NCBI RefSeq assembly: GCF_008364685.1
Contig: NZ_VTTL01000004.1
Span: 248,001 to 312,000, forward strand
Origin: Xanthobacter oligotrophicus
GTDB taxonomy: Bacteria > Pseudomonadota > Alphaproteobacteria > Rhizobiales > Xanthobacteraceae
Direction: 5' to 3'
Length of the DNA stretch: 64,000 nt
Shown here: piece by piece, positions 41,347-50,091 of the stretch
Position numbering within the stretch: position 1 is the stretch's first letter
How the letters are laid out: each line of letters starts with the position of its first letter
The notes under the pieces: generated by a model
Told to the model about the DNA's origin: nothing
What the model saw: the letters and a program-made list of their open reading frames with translations, nothing else
The model's database searches: none
Translations under genes and position numbers: made by a program

Positions 41347-43161
41347 TCAGGGGCGGCGCGGCTTCTTTCCTGCCGGCTTGCCCGCGAAGGTACCCGGACC
41401 GCGATCCGCAGGGCCTCGGCTTGGTGGCTTCCCGCCCTTGCCCGGTCCGGCCTTGTCGCGGAACGGCTTGCCACGGCCCGGCCGGTCCTGCCCCGGCTTG
41501 TCATATCCGGGCTTGTCTTGGGGCCCCTTCCAGCGTGGCGCCGGCCGTTCGGGACGGCTCGACGGCGCGCCACCGGGCAGCGGCTCGATGACCACGTCCG
41601 AGCCGTCCGACTTGCGCGCCGACGTGCTGAAGCGGTCAAGGGCGGCGGCGCTGACCTCGAAGGCGGTTTCCTCGTCGAAGATGCGGATGGCGCCGATATC
41701 GTCGCGGGTCACGTTCCCGCGCCGGCAGATCAGCGGCAGCAGCCAGCGCGGGTCCGCCTTGTTGCGGCGCCCGATATTGAGCCGGAACCACGCCCCGCCC
41801 CCCGCGCCCGCAGGCCCGCCGAGGCCGCGCGCGGCGGCACGGTCGCGGCCGCGCGGCTCGCCGGGGTCGGCCACCTCTTCCGGGGACGGCAGGCCGGCGC
41901 GATACAGGCGCACCAGCGCCGCCACCAGATGCTCGGCCGGCTGCTGTTCCAGCAGCGCGCGGGCAACGGCGGCATCCTCCTCGCTCGGCTCGTCGGTGAG
42001 GAGGGGGTCACGCAGCATGCGCTCGTGGTCGAGCTTGCGGATCTCGTCGGCGGTGGGCGGCCCCGACCAGGCCGGGGTCAGGCCCATGCCCCGCAGCATG
42101 TCTTCGGTGCGGCGGCGGCGGAACGGTGGCACCAGCAACACGCTGACGCCCTTGCGGCCGGCTCGCCCGGTGCGGCCGCTGCGATGCTGGAGGCTTTCCG
42201 CGTCGTTCGGCAGGTCGGCATGGATGACGAGGCCGAGGCTCGGCAAATCGATGCCACGCGCGGCCACGTCGGTGGCCACGCAGACCCGCGCCCGGCCGTC
42301 GCGCAGGGCCTGGAGCGCCGAATTGCGCTCGTTCTGGCTCAGCTCGCCGGACAGGGCGACGGCGGAAAACTGCCGCTCCTGCAGGGTCGCGTGCAGGTGG
42401 CGCACCGTTTCGCGAGTGTTGCAGAACACGATGGCGCTCGGCGCATCATAAAAGCGCAGCACGTTGACGACGGCGTGCTCGATCTCCTTCGGCACCACGC
42501 GCATGGCGCGGTATTCGATGTCGGCGTGGCCGCCCTCGGCGCTCGCAACCTCGATGCGCAGGGCCTCGCGCTGGTAGCGTTTGGCCAGCATGGTGATGCC
42601 GCGCGGCAGCGTCGCTGAGAACAGCAGGCTGCGCCGCTCTGGAGGCGTGGCGTCGAGAATGAACTGGAGATCCTCGCGGAAGCCGAGGTCGAGCATTTCG
42701 TCGGCTTCATCCAGCACCACCACCCGCACGGCGGAAATGTCGAGCCGGCCGCGTTCCAGATGGTCGCGCAGGCGGCCGGGGGTGCCGACCACCATGTGCG
42801 CGCCCCGGCTGAGCGCGCGCTGTTCTTGGCGCGGGTCCATGCCGCCGACGCAGGAGACGATGCGCGCGCCTGTCGCCGCATAAAGCCACTCGAACTCGCG
42901 CTGGACCTGAAGGGCCAGTTCCCGGGTGGGAGCCACCACCAGCGCCTGCGGCGCCGTGGCGGGTCCGAAGCGCTCTTCCGTGCCCAGCAGCGTGTCGGCC
43001 ATGGCGAGGCCATAGGCCACGGTCTTGCCCGAGCCGGTCTGCGCGGACACGAGAAGGTCGCGCCCCGACGCCTCGGGGGCGAGCACGGCAAGCTGCACCG
43101 GCGTCGGGTCGTTGTAGTCCCGCTCGGCCAAGGCGCGGGCGAGCGCCGGGTTTGTCGTCAT
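41347..43161 (-). CDS. DEAD-box RNA helicase with DbpA-type RNA-binding domain (604 aa)
   Basis: Helicase core: Q-motif region PTPVQLAVL, motif I AQTGSGKT, Ia PTRELA, II DEAD, III SAT, and VI HRSGRTGRAG. After about residue 450 comes a DbpA/RbpA-type RNA-binding domain (RLNIGRRNKADPRWLLPLIC...IGAIRIFDEETAFEV). A low-complexity basic Gly/Pro/Arg tail follows (RKSDG..., DKPGYDKPGQDRPGRGK). This architecture is typical of ribosome-biogenesis helicases. The ATG at 43161 is preferred over a GTG at 43170. It is transcribed toward the Hsp70 gene with a 160-base gap. Confidence 0.88.
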   Translation of the reverse strand: MTTNPALARALAERDYNDPTPVQLAVLAPEASGRDLLVSAQTGSGKTVAYGLAMADTLLGTEERFGPATAPQALVVAPTRELALQVQREFEWLYAATGARIVSCVGGMDPRQEQRALSRGAHMVVGTPGRLRDHLERGRLDISAVRVVVLDEADEMLDLGFREDLQFILDATPPERRSLLFSATLPRGITMLAKRYQREALRIEVASAEGGHADIEYRAMRVVPKEIEHAVVNVLRFYDAPSAIVFCNTRETVRHLHATLQERQFSAVALSGELSQNERNSALQALRDGRARVCVATDVAARGIDLPSLGLVIHADLPNDAESLQHRSGRTGRAGRKGVSVLLVPPFRRRRTEDMLRGMGLTPAWSGPPTADEIRKLDHERMLRDPLLTDEPSEEDAAVARALLEQQPAEHLVAALVRLYRAGLPSPEEVADPGEPRGRDRAAARGLGGPAGAGGGAWFRLNIGRRNKADPRWLLPLICRRGNVTRDDIGAIRIFDEETAFEVSAAALDRFSTSARKSDGSDVVIEPLPGGAPSSRPERPAPRWKGPQDKPGYDKPGQDRPGRGKPFRDKAGPGKGGKPPSRGPADRGPGTFAGKPAGKKPRRP

Positions 43162-43170
43162 GAAGGGCAC

Positions 43171-43457
43171 GGGCTTGGTTCCGCCTATCTGGTACGGTCG
43201 TCAGGCGTCGAACGGGAGCCATCGGATGGGGTTGGGAGCTCTTCTTAATCGAGCCGACGCCCTGATACCACGGCCAGCTTGATCTGATCCAATGCGACCC
43301 CTCTCGCGATACCCCTCCCGCCCCGGCTGACGCGCGCGACCGCCGCACCAGCCTCACCGCCCGCAGGCGGAGCGGCTTCTATGGCGGCGGGGGCGTTAGG
43401 CGGCAGGCCCATAAAGCGGATTCCCTTTTTGGGTCGAAGGCTGATTCATTTCTCCTT
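43171..43457. other. Gap between helicase and IS5 element, no gene seen
   Basis: No convincing gene, tRNA or strong hairpin other than CCGCC-CGCA-GGCGG near 43360. The right part may contain the left end of the IS5-family element; a TAGGCGG at 43397-43403 is the inverse of CCGCCTA at 44237-44243, but seven bases are weak evidence of terminal repeats. Confidence 0.4.
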
Positions 43458-43469
43458 ATGGAGGATGAC

Positions 43470-44244
43470 ATGGCACGCTTTGATCTGACGGATTTCGAGT
43501 GGTCTGTGATCCAGCCGCTTTTGCCGATTAAGCCGCGCGGCGTGCCCCAGGTGGGCGACCGACGTGTTCGGAACGGAATTTTCTGGCGGCTGCGGACCGG
43601 CGCACCTTGGGCCGACGTCCCCGAGCGCTACGGCCCGCACACGACCTGCGTGAACCGCTTCAACCGCTGGCGCAAGGTGGGCGTCTGGGACCGCCTTCTG
43701 GACGCCGTGTCAAAGGCTTATGACGGTAACATCCAGATGATCGATCGTTCCAGCATCCGCGTGCACCAGCACGCCGCCAACGCCCACAAAAAGACGACCG
43801 ATCCGGTTGCATGGGTCGCTCGCGGGGCGGCCTGACGACGAAGATCCATGCCTTGGTCGATACCGAAGGCCTGCCGATCGCCTTCCACCTGACCGCTGGT
43901 GAGGCCGGCGACAGCACGATCTTCAAGCGGCTGCTGGATCTGGGTCCCGACATCACGCCGCGCGCGGCCCTCGCTGACAATGGCTATGACGCCGAGGCCA
44001 ACCGGGCCATCGCACGCGCCCGCCGCACCGCGCCGGCTATCCCTTTCAAAGCCAACGCGACGGAGCGGTCGACCTTCTTCCGAAGGTGCTTTACCGGGGC
44101 CGCGCCCGTATCGAGCAGTGCTTCGGAAAGCTCAAGCGATTCAAGCGCGTCGCCCTGCGCTGCGAAAAGACCGAATGCGGCTTCGCTGCCATCGTCGCCC
44201 TCGCCTTGAGCTTTATCCTCATCAAATCCGTCCACCCCGCCTAG
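43470..44244 (+). pseudogene. IS5-family (IS427-like) transposase with two frame changes
   Basis: Frame 1 (43470-43835) encodes the N-terminus MARFDLTDFEWSVIQPLLP up to AHKKTTDP. At CAAAAAG near 43787 a -1 shift gives HKKDDRSGCMGRSRGGLTTK, the usual junction of the two-ORF IS427 group, so this shift is probably programmed. A second -1 change near 44076 is needed to pass from FKANATERSTFF to PKVLYRGRARIEQCFGKLKR and the stop at 44242; a single lost T explains it. The DDE residues exist (IDRSS, ADNGYD, RIEQ) but the Glu is out of frame, so the element is probably inactive. Confidence 0.75.
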
Positions 44245-45182
44245 AGCACTTCAGTGACGGGCAAGGGCGCCGCGGGCCGGCGGCTTTCCCCGGCCATGAT
44301 GGTGGCGAGGTGGGCGGCGAGCGCGTCCAGCAGCACGCGAGTCTTCAGCGGCACATGCCGGGCGCTGGGATAGAGCGCGAGAATGGGCGCGTCGCCGCCA
44401 TCCCAGTCGGGCAGCACGCGGGCGAGCCGTCCGGCGGCGAGGTCCTGGGCCACATCCACCTCGGACTTGAGCATGATGCCGAGGCCGGCGAGCGCCCAGT
44501 CGTGCACCACGTCGCCATCGTCGACGCGCAAGCGCGCCGCCGCGGCGAGGCTGGCCGTTGTCCCGTCCGGTCCTCGCAGCCGCCACGGGTCGGTGCCGCG
44601 TCCGTAGCGCAGGAACGCATGGCCTGCCGCCTCTTCCGGCGTCGCCGGGCGACCCTCCCGGTCGAGATAGGCCGGCGCGGCGACCAGGATGCGCCGGTTG
44701 TCGGCGAGCTTGCGCATCATGGCCGAGCTGTCGGCGGGCGTGCCGATCCGGATCGCCACGTCGAACCCTTCTCCCACCAGATCCACCACCCGGTCGTCGA
44801 GCTCCAGAGCGACGGCGAGCCGGGCATGGCGCGTGGCCAGTTGGGCAAGCACCGGCGCCACGCAGCGCCGGCCGAAGGCGATGGGCGCGCTGACCCTCAG
44901 CGTTCCAGAGGGCTCGACCCGACCGCTCGCCAGCCGCTCCTCGCCCGCCTCGATGGCCTCCAGCGCGCGCTCCACGTCGATCAGGAGGCGCGCGCCCTCC
45001 TCGGTGGGGCTGAGCGCGCGGGTGGTGCGATGTATGAGGCGCGCGCCGGCCCGGTCCTCCAGCGTCGCCAGCCGCTTGCTCACCACCGCGAGAGTGACGC
45101 CGAGCCGCCGCGCGGCGGCCGAGAGGCTGCCCTCGGCCAGGATCGCCCGGAACGTCTTCAGCTCATTCAGGTCGTCCAGCAC
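44241..45182 (-). CDS. LysR-family transcriptional regulator, divergent from SDR operon
   Basis: Regulator of 313 aa with the HTH LSAAARRLGVTLAVVSKRLATLE and the usual effector domain (SGTLRVSAPIAFGRRCVAPVL). It belongs to the common subfamily in which the sensor domain lies after residue 90. It is divergent from the SDR-VOC-SnoaL-like genes and likely controls them. Its stop codon is the TAG read from the same CTAG that holds the transposase stop on the other strand, so the last residues (TEVL) may lie on or at the IS boundary. Confidence 0.87.
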   Translation of the reverse strand: MLDDLNELKTFRAILAEGSLSAAARRLGVTLAVVSKRLATLEDRAGARLIHRTTRALSPTEEGARLLIDVERALEAIEAGEERLASGRVEPSGTLRVSAPIAFGRRCVAPVLAQLATRHARLAVALELDDRVVDLVGEGFDVAIRIGTPADSSAMMRKLADNRRILVAAPAYLDREGRPATPEEAAGHAFLRYGRGTDPWRLRGPDGTTASLAAAARLRVDDGDVVHDWALAGLGIMLKSEVDVAQDLAAGRLARVLPDWDGGDAPILALYPSARHVPLKTRVLLDALAAHLATIMAGESRRPAAPLPVTEVL

Positions 45183-45334
45183 CGCCAGCTCTCAACTTAA
45201 GTACGATAATGACTCGTATAAGTGATCTCTTATCCATTCTAATGCAACGGCGCACATTGCCCTCATAACGAATTGGATTTCCCCTCCCACCTGCCGGCTG
45301 CGGCAGCCAGGAGGCCGGGACAGGAGGTCTCATC

Positions 45335-46045
45335 ATGGCACTCGACCTGACAGGTAAGCGCGTTCTGATCGTTGGCGCGGGCGGAGGCATCGGCGCGGCC
45401 ACCGCGCGGGCCTTCGCTGATGCCGGCGCCCGTGTGTTCGCCGCCGGCCGGCCGGGGCCGAAGCTGGACGCCGTCGCGTCCGGGACCGGCGGCGCGGCCG
45501 TGGCCCTCGACATTCTCGACGACGGCGCCATCGAACGCGTCTTCGCGGAGGCGCCGGCCTTCGACCATGTCGCCATCGCGGCTGCGGCGACCAAGAGCGG
45601 CCCAGTCTCCGGCCTGCCGCTGGAGGCCGCGAAGGCCTCCATGGAGAGCAAGTTCTGGGGGGCGTACCGCATCGCCCGCGCGGCGCGGGTGGCGGAGGGG
45701 GGCTCAATCACCTTCGTGTCCGGCTTCCTCTCCCACCGGCCGAGCGCGGGCGCGGTGCTGCAAGGCGCGATCAATGCCGCGATCGAGGCGCTCGCCCGCG
45801 GCTTGGCGCTCGAGCGGGCGCCGGTGCGCGTCAACACCGTCTCGCCCGGCCTGATCGACACGCCGCTGTGGCAGGGCATGCGGGCGGACGACCGCGCGGC
45901 CATGTTCGCCCGCACCGCCGAGCGTCTGCCGGCCCGTCGGGTGGGGCGGCCGGAGGATGTCGCCCAGGCGATCCTCTTCGTCGCCACCAACCCGTTCGTC
46001 ACCGGCACGACCGTCACGGTCGATGGCGGCGGGACCATCGCGTGA
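45335..46045 (+). CDS. Short-chain dehydrogenase/reductase-like protein lacking the YxxxK catalytic pair
   Basis: SDR fold of 236 aa. The cofactor loop is VGAGGGIGAATARAF and the active-site Ser is in TFVSGF (Ser129). Where Tyr-x-x-x-Lys is expected the sequence reads GAVLQGAINAAIEAL: the Tyr position is Val141 and the Lys position Ala145. The C-terminal NTVSPGLIDTP and GTTVTVDGGG are otherwise normal. Either a divergent catalytic mechanism or a binding role is possible. It leads an operon with a VOC protein (8 bases downstream) and a SnoaL-like protein, opposite a LysR. Confidence 0.8.
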   Translation: MALDLTGKRVLIVGAGGGIGAATARAFADAGARVFAAGRPGPKLDAVASGTGGAAVALDILDDGAIERVFAEAPAFDHVAIAAAATKSGPVSGLPLEAAKASMESKFWGAYRIARAARVAEGGSITFVSGFLSHRPSAGAVLQGAINAAIEALARGLALERAPVRVNTVSPGLIDTPLWQGMRADDRAAMFARTAERLPARRVGRPEDVAQAILFVATNPFVTGTTVTVDGGGTIA

Positions 46046-46052
46046 GGGCGGC

Positions 46053-46430
46053 ATGCTGGACCATGTCACCCTGCGCACCCACGACCTCGAGGGCACGCGG
46101 GCCTTCCTGGAGGCCCTCCTGCCTTTGAGGCCCGGTCCCCGACCCGACTTCCCGTTTCCGGGCTACTGGCTCTACGCCGGAGACGAACCGGTGGTGCACC
46201 TCATCCCCGGTGGACCCGGCCCGGTGGATCGACGGGGCGAAGCCATCGACCATGTGGCGTTCCGCCTGACCGGCTACGAGGCGTTTCGCCAGAAGCTGGA
46301 AGGGCTGGGGGTTGCCTATTCGCGCATGGACCTGCCCGAGCTTGGCGAGCGGCGCCTCTTTGTCCGGACGCCGGCCGGCATCCTGCTGGAGCTGGTCTTT
46401 CGCGACGGTGCCGTCCCGGCCCACCCCTGA
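46053..46430 (+). CDS. VOC family protein (125 aa)
   Basis: Small glyoxalase-fold protein starting MLDHVTLRTHDLEGTRAFLEA. Metal-ligand candidates are His4, the His in VVHLIPGG, the His in AIDHVAFRL and the Glu in GILLELVFR. It starts just after the SDR stop and is followed after 13 bases by a SnoaL-like gene, so the three form one operon. The reaction is not identifiable. Confidence 0.75.
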   Translation: MLDHVTLRTHDLEGTRAFLEALLPLRPGPRPDFPFPGYWLYAGDEPVVHLIPGGPGPVDRRGEAIDHVAFRLTGYEAFRQKLEGLGVAYSRMDLPELGERRLFVRTPAGILLELVFRDGAVPAHP

Positions 46431-46443
46431 AGGAGACATCAAG

Positions 46444-46971
46444 ATGCGTGAACTGCTTGCGGCTGCCGTCATTGCCGGGCTTCTCCCGGCCCCCGCATTC
46501 GCGAGGGAGGTGAAGGTTGACGAAGTCGTCGTGTCCACCGCCGTTCCGGCCTCCCAGCGCGACGCCACGGTGAAGGCCGCGATGGCCTTCTACGACTTTT
46601 GGAACACCGGCGACGAAGCCCTCCTGAAGGCGGCCATCGCCCCGAGTTTCACCGATCACACCCTGCCGCCCGGCCGTCCCCAGGGGCCGCAGGGACCCGC
46701 ATTCGCGTCCGCCCAGTTCCGGACGGCGTTGCCGGATCTGGGGGTAAAGGTCCGCAAGATGATCGTCGCCGATGACTATGTGACGGTGCACATGGAGTTT
46801 ACCGGGCATTTCACCGGCACGCTCGGCAAGGTGAAGGGCGAAGGCCAGCCCATCGACTTCATCGCCACCGACCTCATCAAGGTCACGGACGGGCGCATCA
46901 CCGACAACTGGCACATCGAGGACAACCTGACGCTGCTCTCAAAGATGGGCGTGGCCCATATGGAGCCGTGA
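46444..46971 (+). CDS. Exported SnoaL-like polyketide-cyclase-fold protein (175 aa)
   Basis: The N-terminus MRELLAAAVIAGLLPAPAFA is a signal peptide, cleaved before REVKVDE. The mature part has the SnoaL/ester-cyclase pattern AMAFYDFWNTGDEALLKAAIAPSFTDH and VTVHMEFTGHFTG, ending DNWHIEDNLTLLSKMG. A strong GAAGGAGA ribosome-binding site precedes the ATG. It is the third gene of the SDR operon. The fold is used by cyclases, isomerases and binding proteins; a periplasmic location is less common for it. Confidence 0.75.
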   Translation: MRELLAAAVIAGLLPAPAFAREVKVDEVVVSTAVPASQRDATVKAAMAFYDFWNTGDEALLKAAIAPSFTDHTLPPGRPQGPQGPAFASAQFRTALPDLGVKVRKMIVADDYVTVHMEFTGHFTGTLGKVKGEGQPIDFIATDLIKVTDGRITDNWHIEDNLTLLSKMGVAHMEP

Positions 46972-47046
46972 GGCCGGTTGAGGGGCGTGACCATGCCGTC
47001 TCAAGACACCTGCCCCTGACGAACCCTTTCGGTGCGCCATGCCATG

Positions 47047-47565
47047 TCATTCGCCGCCCTTGGATGCCGGCGGCCTAGTCTGTTCCGTGGTGCCACCCGT
47101 GCGGGTGGATCCGGGGGGCACCCAGGTCGCGAGCTGGTCGCGGCCCTCCTGGGACATGTCCTTGGCTGCATCGAGAATGGCCTTGTGGACGATGAGCCAG
47201 ACCGCCCGCCGCGCGGCCCGCAGCTCGACGAACGCCTGATCGCCCGCGCTTTTGTCGAACGGCGTCGCCGAAATGGCGCTGCGGGCCTTGTCCTGCGCCA
47301 GGCGGGAGGCCTGCTCGGCGGCGGCGAGGCTGCCGGCGATTTCGCCGAAGCGGGCGCGCAGCACCGCGGCGTCCGCCGCCGGCAGGGTGGCGGCGAGGCG
47401 GTCGATGTGCACCGTCTGGCTTCGCACGGCCGGCGGCGGGCCGTGCATGCGGTGGAGCGCCACCGCTACCGCCGCGCCGGCGAAGAACAGGTTGAGCGCG
47501 AGGGAGGCCACCAGCAGCACGCGCTGCGACGGCATGGCCATGAGGGAGCGCCGTTCAAGGCTCAC
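47047..47565 (-). CDS. Membrane-anchored periplasmic sensor-like protein (CnrX/Spy-like)
   Basis: A 172-aa protein. The GTG start at 47565 overlaps the upstream stop (GTGA). An N-terminal membrane segment (RVLLVASLALNLFFAGAAVAV) is followed by a periplasmic all-helical part: HRMHGPPPAVRSQ, then LAATLPAADAAVLRARFGEI and AARRAVWLIV. This resembles the heavy-metal resistance/Spy superfamily that includes the CnrX metal sensor. His/Met residues near the membrane could bind metal. It is the third gene after an ECF sigma factor and a membrane protein. Confidence 0.65.
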   Translation of the reverse strand: MSLERRSLMAMPSQRVLLVASLALNLFFAGAAVAVALHRMHGPPPAVRSQTVHIDRLAATLPAADAAVLRARFGEIAGSLAAAEQASRLAQDKARSAISATPFDKSAGDQAFVELRAARRAVWLIVHKAILDAAKDMSQEGRDQLATWVPPGSTRTGGTTEQTRPPASKGGE

Positions 47566-48050
47566 AGAACGTCCTCCCCCAGCGGGTCGGGCTCGAACAC
47601 GATGGTACTTACGTCGCCGCCGGAAAACTGCGGCGCGTGAAGCTCGCCGGGCATCAGGCCGAAGCCGCTCGTGCCGGTGCCGATCACGAAGCCCAGCAGT
47701 GCCATGCCCGCCAACAGCGCGATGCTGGACCATGCCGGGGCGAGGTCCAGCGACACCAGCCAAGAGGGCAGCCAGGAGGGCAGCCAGCCCGCCGGGCCTC
47801 GCTGGTCCTGGGGCGGCAGCGGCGCGGCGAACAGGGCATCCATGACCCGCCGTCCGCTCGCCGTATCCTGCGGGGGGCTCCGGGTGGCAGCGACCAAGCG
47901 GGCGTGGAGGGCGTCGCTCTCAGCGAGGAGCGCGCGCGCCGCCGGGTCCCGCCGCGCCAGCCGTTCGGCCTCCTGCCGGATGCCGGCGGGCCAGAAGGCG
48001 CGATCCGCGCCGTGGCGGGCGATCAGCCGTTCGAGTTCCGCGCGCGTCAT
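47562..48050 (-). CDS. Single-pass membrane protein, candidate anti-sigma factor (162 aa)
   Basis: Starts MTRAELERLIARHGADRAFWPAGIRQEAE, a cytoplasmic helical domain of about 100 residues, then one membrane helix (SSIALLAGMALLGFVIG) and a short periplasmic tail. It begins 3 bases after the sigma-factor stop and overlaps the sensor gene, the arrangement of sigma/anti-sigma/sensor operons. No zinc-binding HxxxCxxC motif is present, so it is not a ZAS-type anti-sigma. The role is inferred from position and topology. Confidence 0.6.
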   Translation of the reverse strand: MTRAELERLIARHGADRAFWPAGIRQEAERLARRDPAARALLAESDALHARLVAATRSPPQDTASGRRVMDALFAAPLPPQDQRGPAGWLPSWLPSWLVSLDLAPAWSSIALLAGMALLGFVIGTGTSGFGLMPGELHAPQFSGGDVSTIVFEPDPLGEDVL

Positions 48051-48053
48051 GCC

Positions 48054-48599
48054 TCACACTCCGTTCTGGTGCGGCCCGAGGCGGCCGCGCAGGCTGCGCC
48101 GCGCCCGGACCAGCAGGGTTTCCACCCCGGAAACCGAGGTGCCGAGGATGTCCGCCACGCGCGCATTCGAGTGACCCTCCCAATAGGTGAGCAGGATGGC
48201 TGCGCGCTGCCGCTCGGGCAAATCGGCGACCGCGGCCCAAAGCCCAAGGTCATCCTCCCGGCGCTCCATGCGCGCGAGGGCGTCCGGCGCCGGGTCGGCG
48301 GCCTCGTCGGTCCCGTCGAGGGGCAGGAAGCGGGTCCTGCGCCGGTGGTTGAGGCAGAGATTGACCACGATGCGGTAGAACCACGTGCCGAAGGCCGCCG
48401 TCGGGCGCCAGCGGGGCGCGGCGCGCCAGACCCGCAGCAGGGCCTCCTGGGCGATGTCCTCGGCGTCCTGCGCATCGCCCACGAAGCGCCGGGCGAAGCC
48501 GGCGGCGCGCGCCACATGGCGGTCACAGAGCGTCCGGAAGGCTGCCGCGTCGGCCGTGGCCACGCACGCCATGAGGTCCTCGTCGCTCGCCTCGCGCAT
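48054..48599 (-). CDS. ECF-type RNA polymerase sigma factor (181 aa)
   Basis: Region 2 contains FVGDAQDAEDIAQEALLRVWRAAPRW and FGTWFYRIVVNLCLNHRRR; region 4 contains LPERQRAAILLTYWEGHSNARVADILGTSVSGVETLLVRARRSLR in consecutive pieces. The start at 48599 (MREASDEDLM) gives the normal ECF length. It heads the operon with a membrane anti-sigma candidate and a periplasmic sensor. The divergent neighbour is an RND efflux pair, a likely regulatory target. Confidence 0.87.
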   Translation of the reverse strand: MREASDEDLMACVATADAAAFRTLCDRHVARAAGFARRFVGDAQDAEDIAQEALLRVWRAAPRWRPTAAFGTWFYRIVVNLCLNHRRRTRFLPLDGTDEAADPAPDALARMERREDDLGLWAAVADLPERQRAAILLTYWEGHSNARVADILGTSVSGVETLLVRARRSLRGRLGPHQNGV

Positions 48600-48888
48600 G
48601 GGCGTATTCGAACCCGCCTCCCATCCCCGCAGCATGCCACCATGGTGCGCCCTCCCTCAATCGGCCGCCCCGTCCCATGCCGGTTGTCCGCCCGGCGTCT
48701 TCCGCAGCGGCGCCGGAGGCCGGCAGCGTTCTGCGGGTTTGGTCCTTTGAACCCGCACGGTGGGGAAACCCTGCGGTCCCCGTTGTCCGCCGATGCGATC
48801 ACAGTCCCGTGAGCCTGGCCGCGGGGCCGCAGGGTTCCGGCCGCGCGCGGGTTGAAAGGCCCATCGACCACTGGAGCGCAAGAGCCTG
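48600..48888. promoter_or_regulatory. Divergent region between sigma factor and RND adaptor
   Basis: No gene is seen. A perfect 8-bp inverted repeat, TGCGGGTT at 48732-48739 and AACCCGCA at 48750-48757, could be an operator or part of an ECF-type promoter. Promoters in both directions are expected but not resolvable by eye in this GC-rich stretch. Confidence 0.4.
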
Positions 48889-50091
48889 ATGCGGCCTGTC
48901 TTATGGATCGTGACGCCGGCAGTGATCCTCGCCGGTGCCTTCGCATGGCATCTCGGGCTGCTGACACCTGGCCCGGACGCCCCCAAGGCGAAGGCTGCCG
49001 CCCCGCCCATTCCGGTGGTGGCGGACACCGTCAGGCTTCAGGACGTGCCCATCTACGCCCTCGGCATCGGCACGGTGCAGGCCTCCAACACCATCGTGGT
49101 GAAGGTGCGCGTCGATGGCGAACTGCAGAAGGTCGCCTTCACCGAGGGGCAGGACGTGAAGGCGGGCGACCTGCTCGCCCAGATCGACCCGCGCCCGTTC
49201 ACGGCGGCACTCAACCAGGCCAAGGCGGCCAAGGCCAAGGACGAGGCCCTGCTCGCCAACGCCAAGATGGATTTCGAGCGCTACAAGACCCTCGTTCCCA
49301 AGCAGGCCGCATCCCAGCAGCAGCTCGATACCCAGTCGGCGCTCGTGGCCCAGTACCAGGCGGCGGTGGAGGGCGACCAGGCCGCCATCGACAACGCGCA
49401 GGTGCAGCTCGACTACGCCACCATCCGCGCTCCCATTTCCGGGCGCACCGGCGTGCGCCTCGTGGACCAGGGCAACATCGTCCACGCCTCCGATACCGGC
49501 GGGCTGGTGGTGATCACCCAGGTGAAGCCCGTCGCCGTGCTGTTCGCCCTGCCGCAGGATCGTCTTGAGGACGTGCGCGAGGCCATGGCGCGCGGGCCGG
49601 TCGAGGTGATCGCCCTGAAGCGGGACGGCACCACGCAGATGGGCCAAGGCCAGATCCAGCTGATCGACAACCAGATCAGCTCCGATACCGGCACCCTGCG
49701 CCTCAAGGCGCTGTTCTCCAACGACGACCTCAAGCTCTGGCCCGGCGCCTTCGTCAACGTGAAGGTGCTGGTGGACACCCGCCACGCGGTGGCGACGGTT
49801 CCCGCGCAGGCGATCCAGCGCAGCCCGGACGGGTTCTACGTCTATCGCGTGAAGGCGGACGACACCGTGGAGCAGCGCCCGGTGAAGGTGGGCGGCACCC
49901 GAGACGGCGTCTCCTTCCTCGAAGCGGGCCTCGCCGCCGGCGACCGGGTGGTGGTGGACGGCCAGTACAAGCTGACGCCCGGCGCCCGGGTCTCGGTCCG
50001 TCAGGCGCCGGCGGGAACCCCCGGCACCGGAACCGGCGGCGCACCCGGCGGCGGCACGCTCACCAGCGCCAATGCGGAGAGCCCGGCATGA
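48889..50091 (+). CDS. RND efflux periplasmic adaptor subunit (MdtA/AcrA-like, 400 aa)
   Basis: Membrane-fusion protein linking pump to outer-membrane channel. An uncleaved or lipid-free N-terminal helix (LWIVTPAVILAGAFAWHLG) leads into the lipoyl-like half (ALGIGTVQASNTIVVKVRVDGELQKV), an alpha-hairpin (NQAKAAKAKDEALLANAKMDFERYKTL) and the beta-barrel (APISGRTGVRLVDQGNIV). The tail is Gly/Pro/Thr-rich. The stop overlaps the RND gene start (ATGA), so adaptor and pump are coupled. No TolC-like gene is in the window. Confidence 0.9.
   Translation: MRPVLWIVTPAVILAGAFAWHLGLLTPGPDAPKAKAAAPPIPVVADTVRLQDVPIYALGIGTVQASNTIVVKVRVDGELQKVAFTEGQDVKAGDLLAQIDPRPFTAALNQAKAAKAKDEALLANAKMDFERYKTLVPKQAASQQQLDTQSALVAQYQAAVEGDQAAIDNAQVQLDYATIRAPISGRTGVRLVDQGNIVHASDTGGLVVITQVKPVAVLFALPQDRLEDVREAMARGPVEVIALKRDGTTQMGQGQIQLIDNQISSDTGTLRLKALFSNDDLKLWPGAFVNVKVLVDTRHAVATVPAQAIQRSPDGFYVYRVKADDTVEQRPVKVGGTRDGVSFLEAGLAAGDRVVVDGQYKLTPGARVSVRQAPAGTPGTGTGGAPGGGTLTSANAESPA

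Noticed and set aside
43397-44243. TAGGCGG/CCGCCTA as terminal inverted repeats of the IS5 element
   Set aside because: Seven bases in GC-rich DNA can match by chance and the inner sequences do not continue the pairing, so the ends remain undefined.
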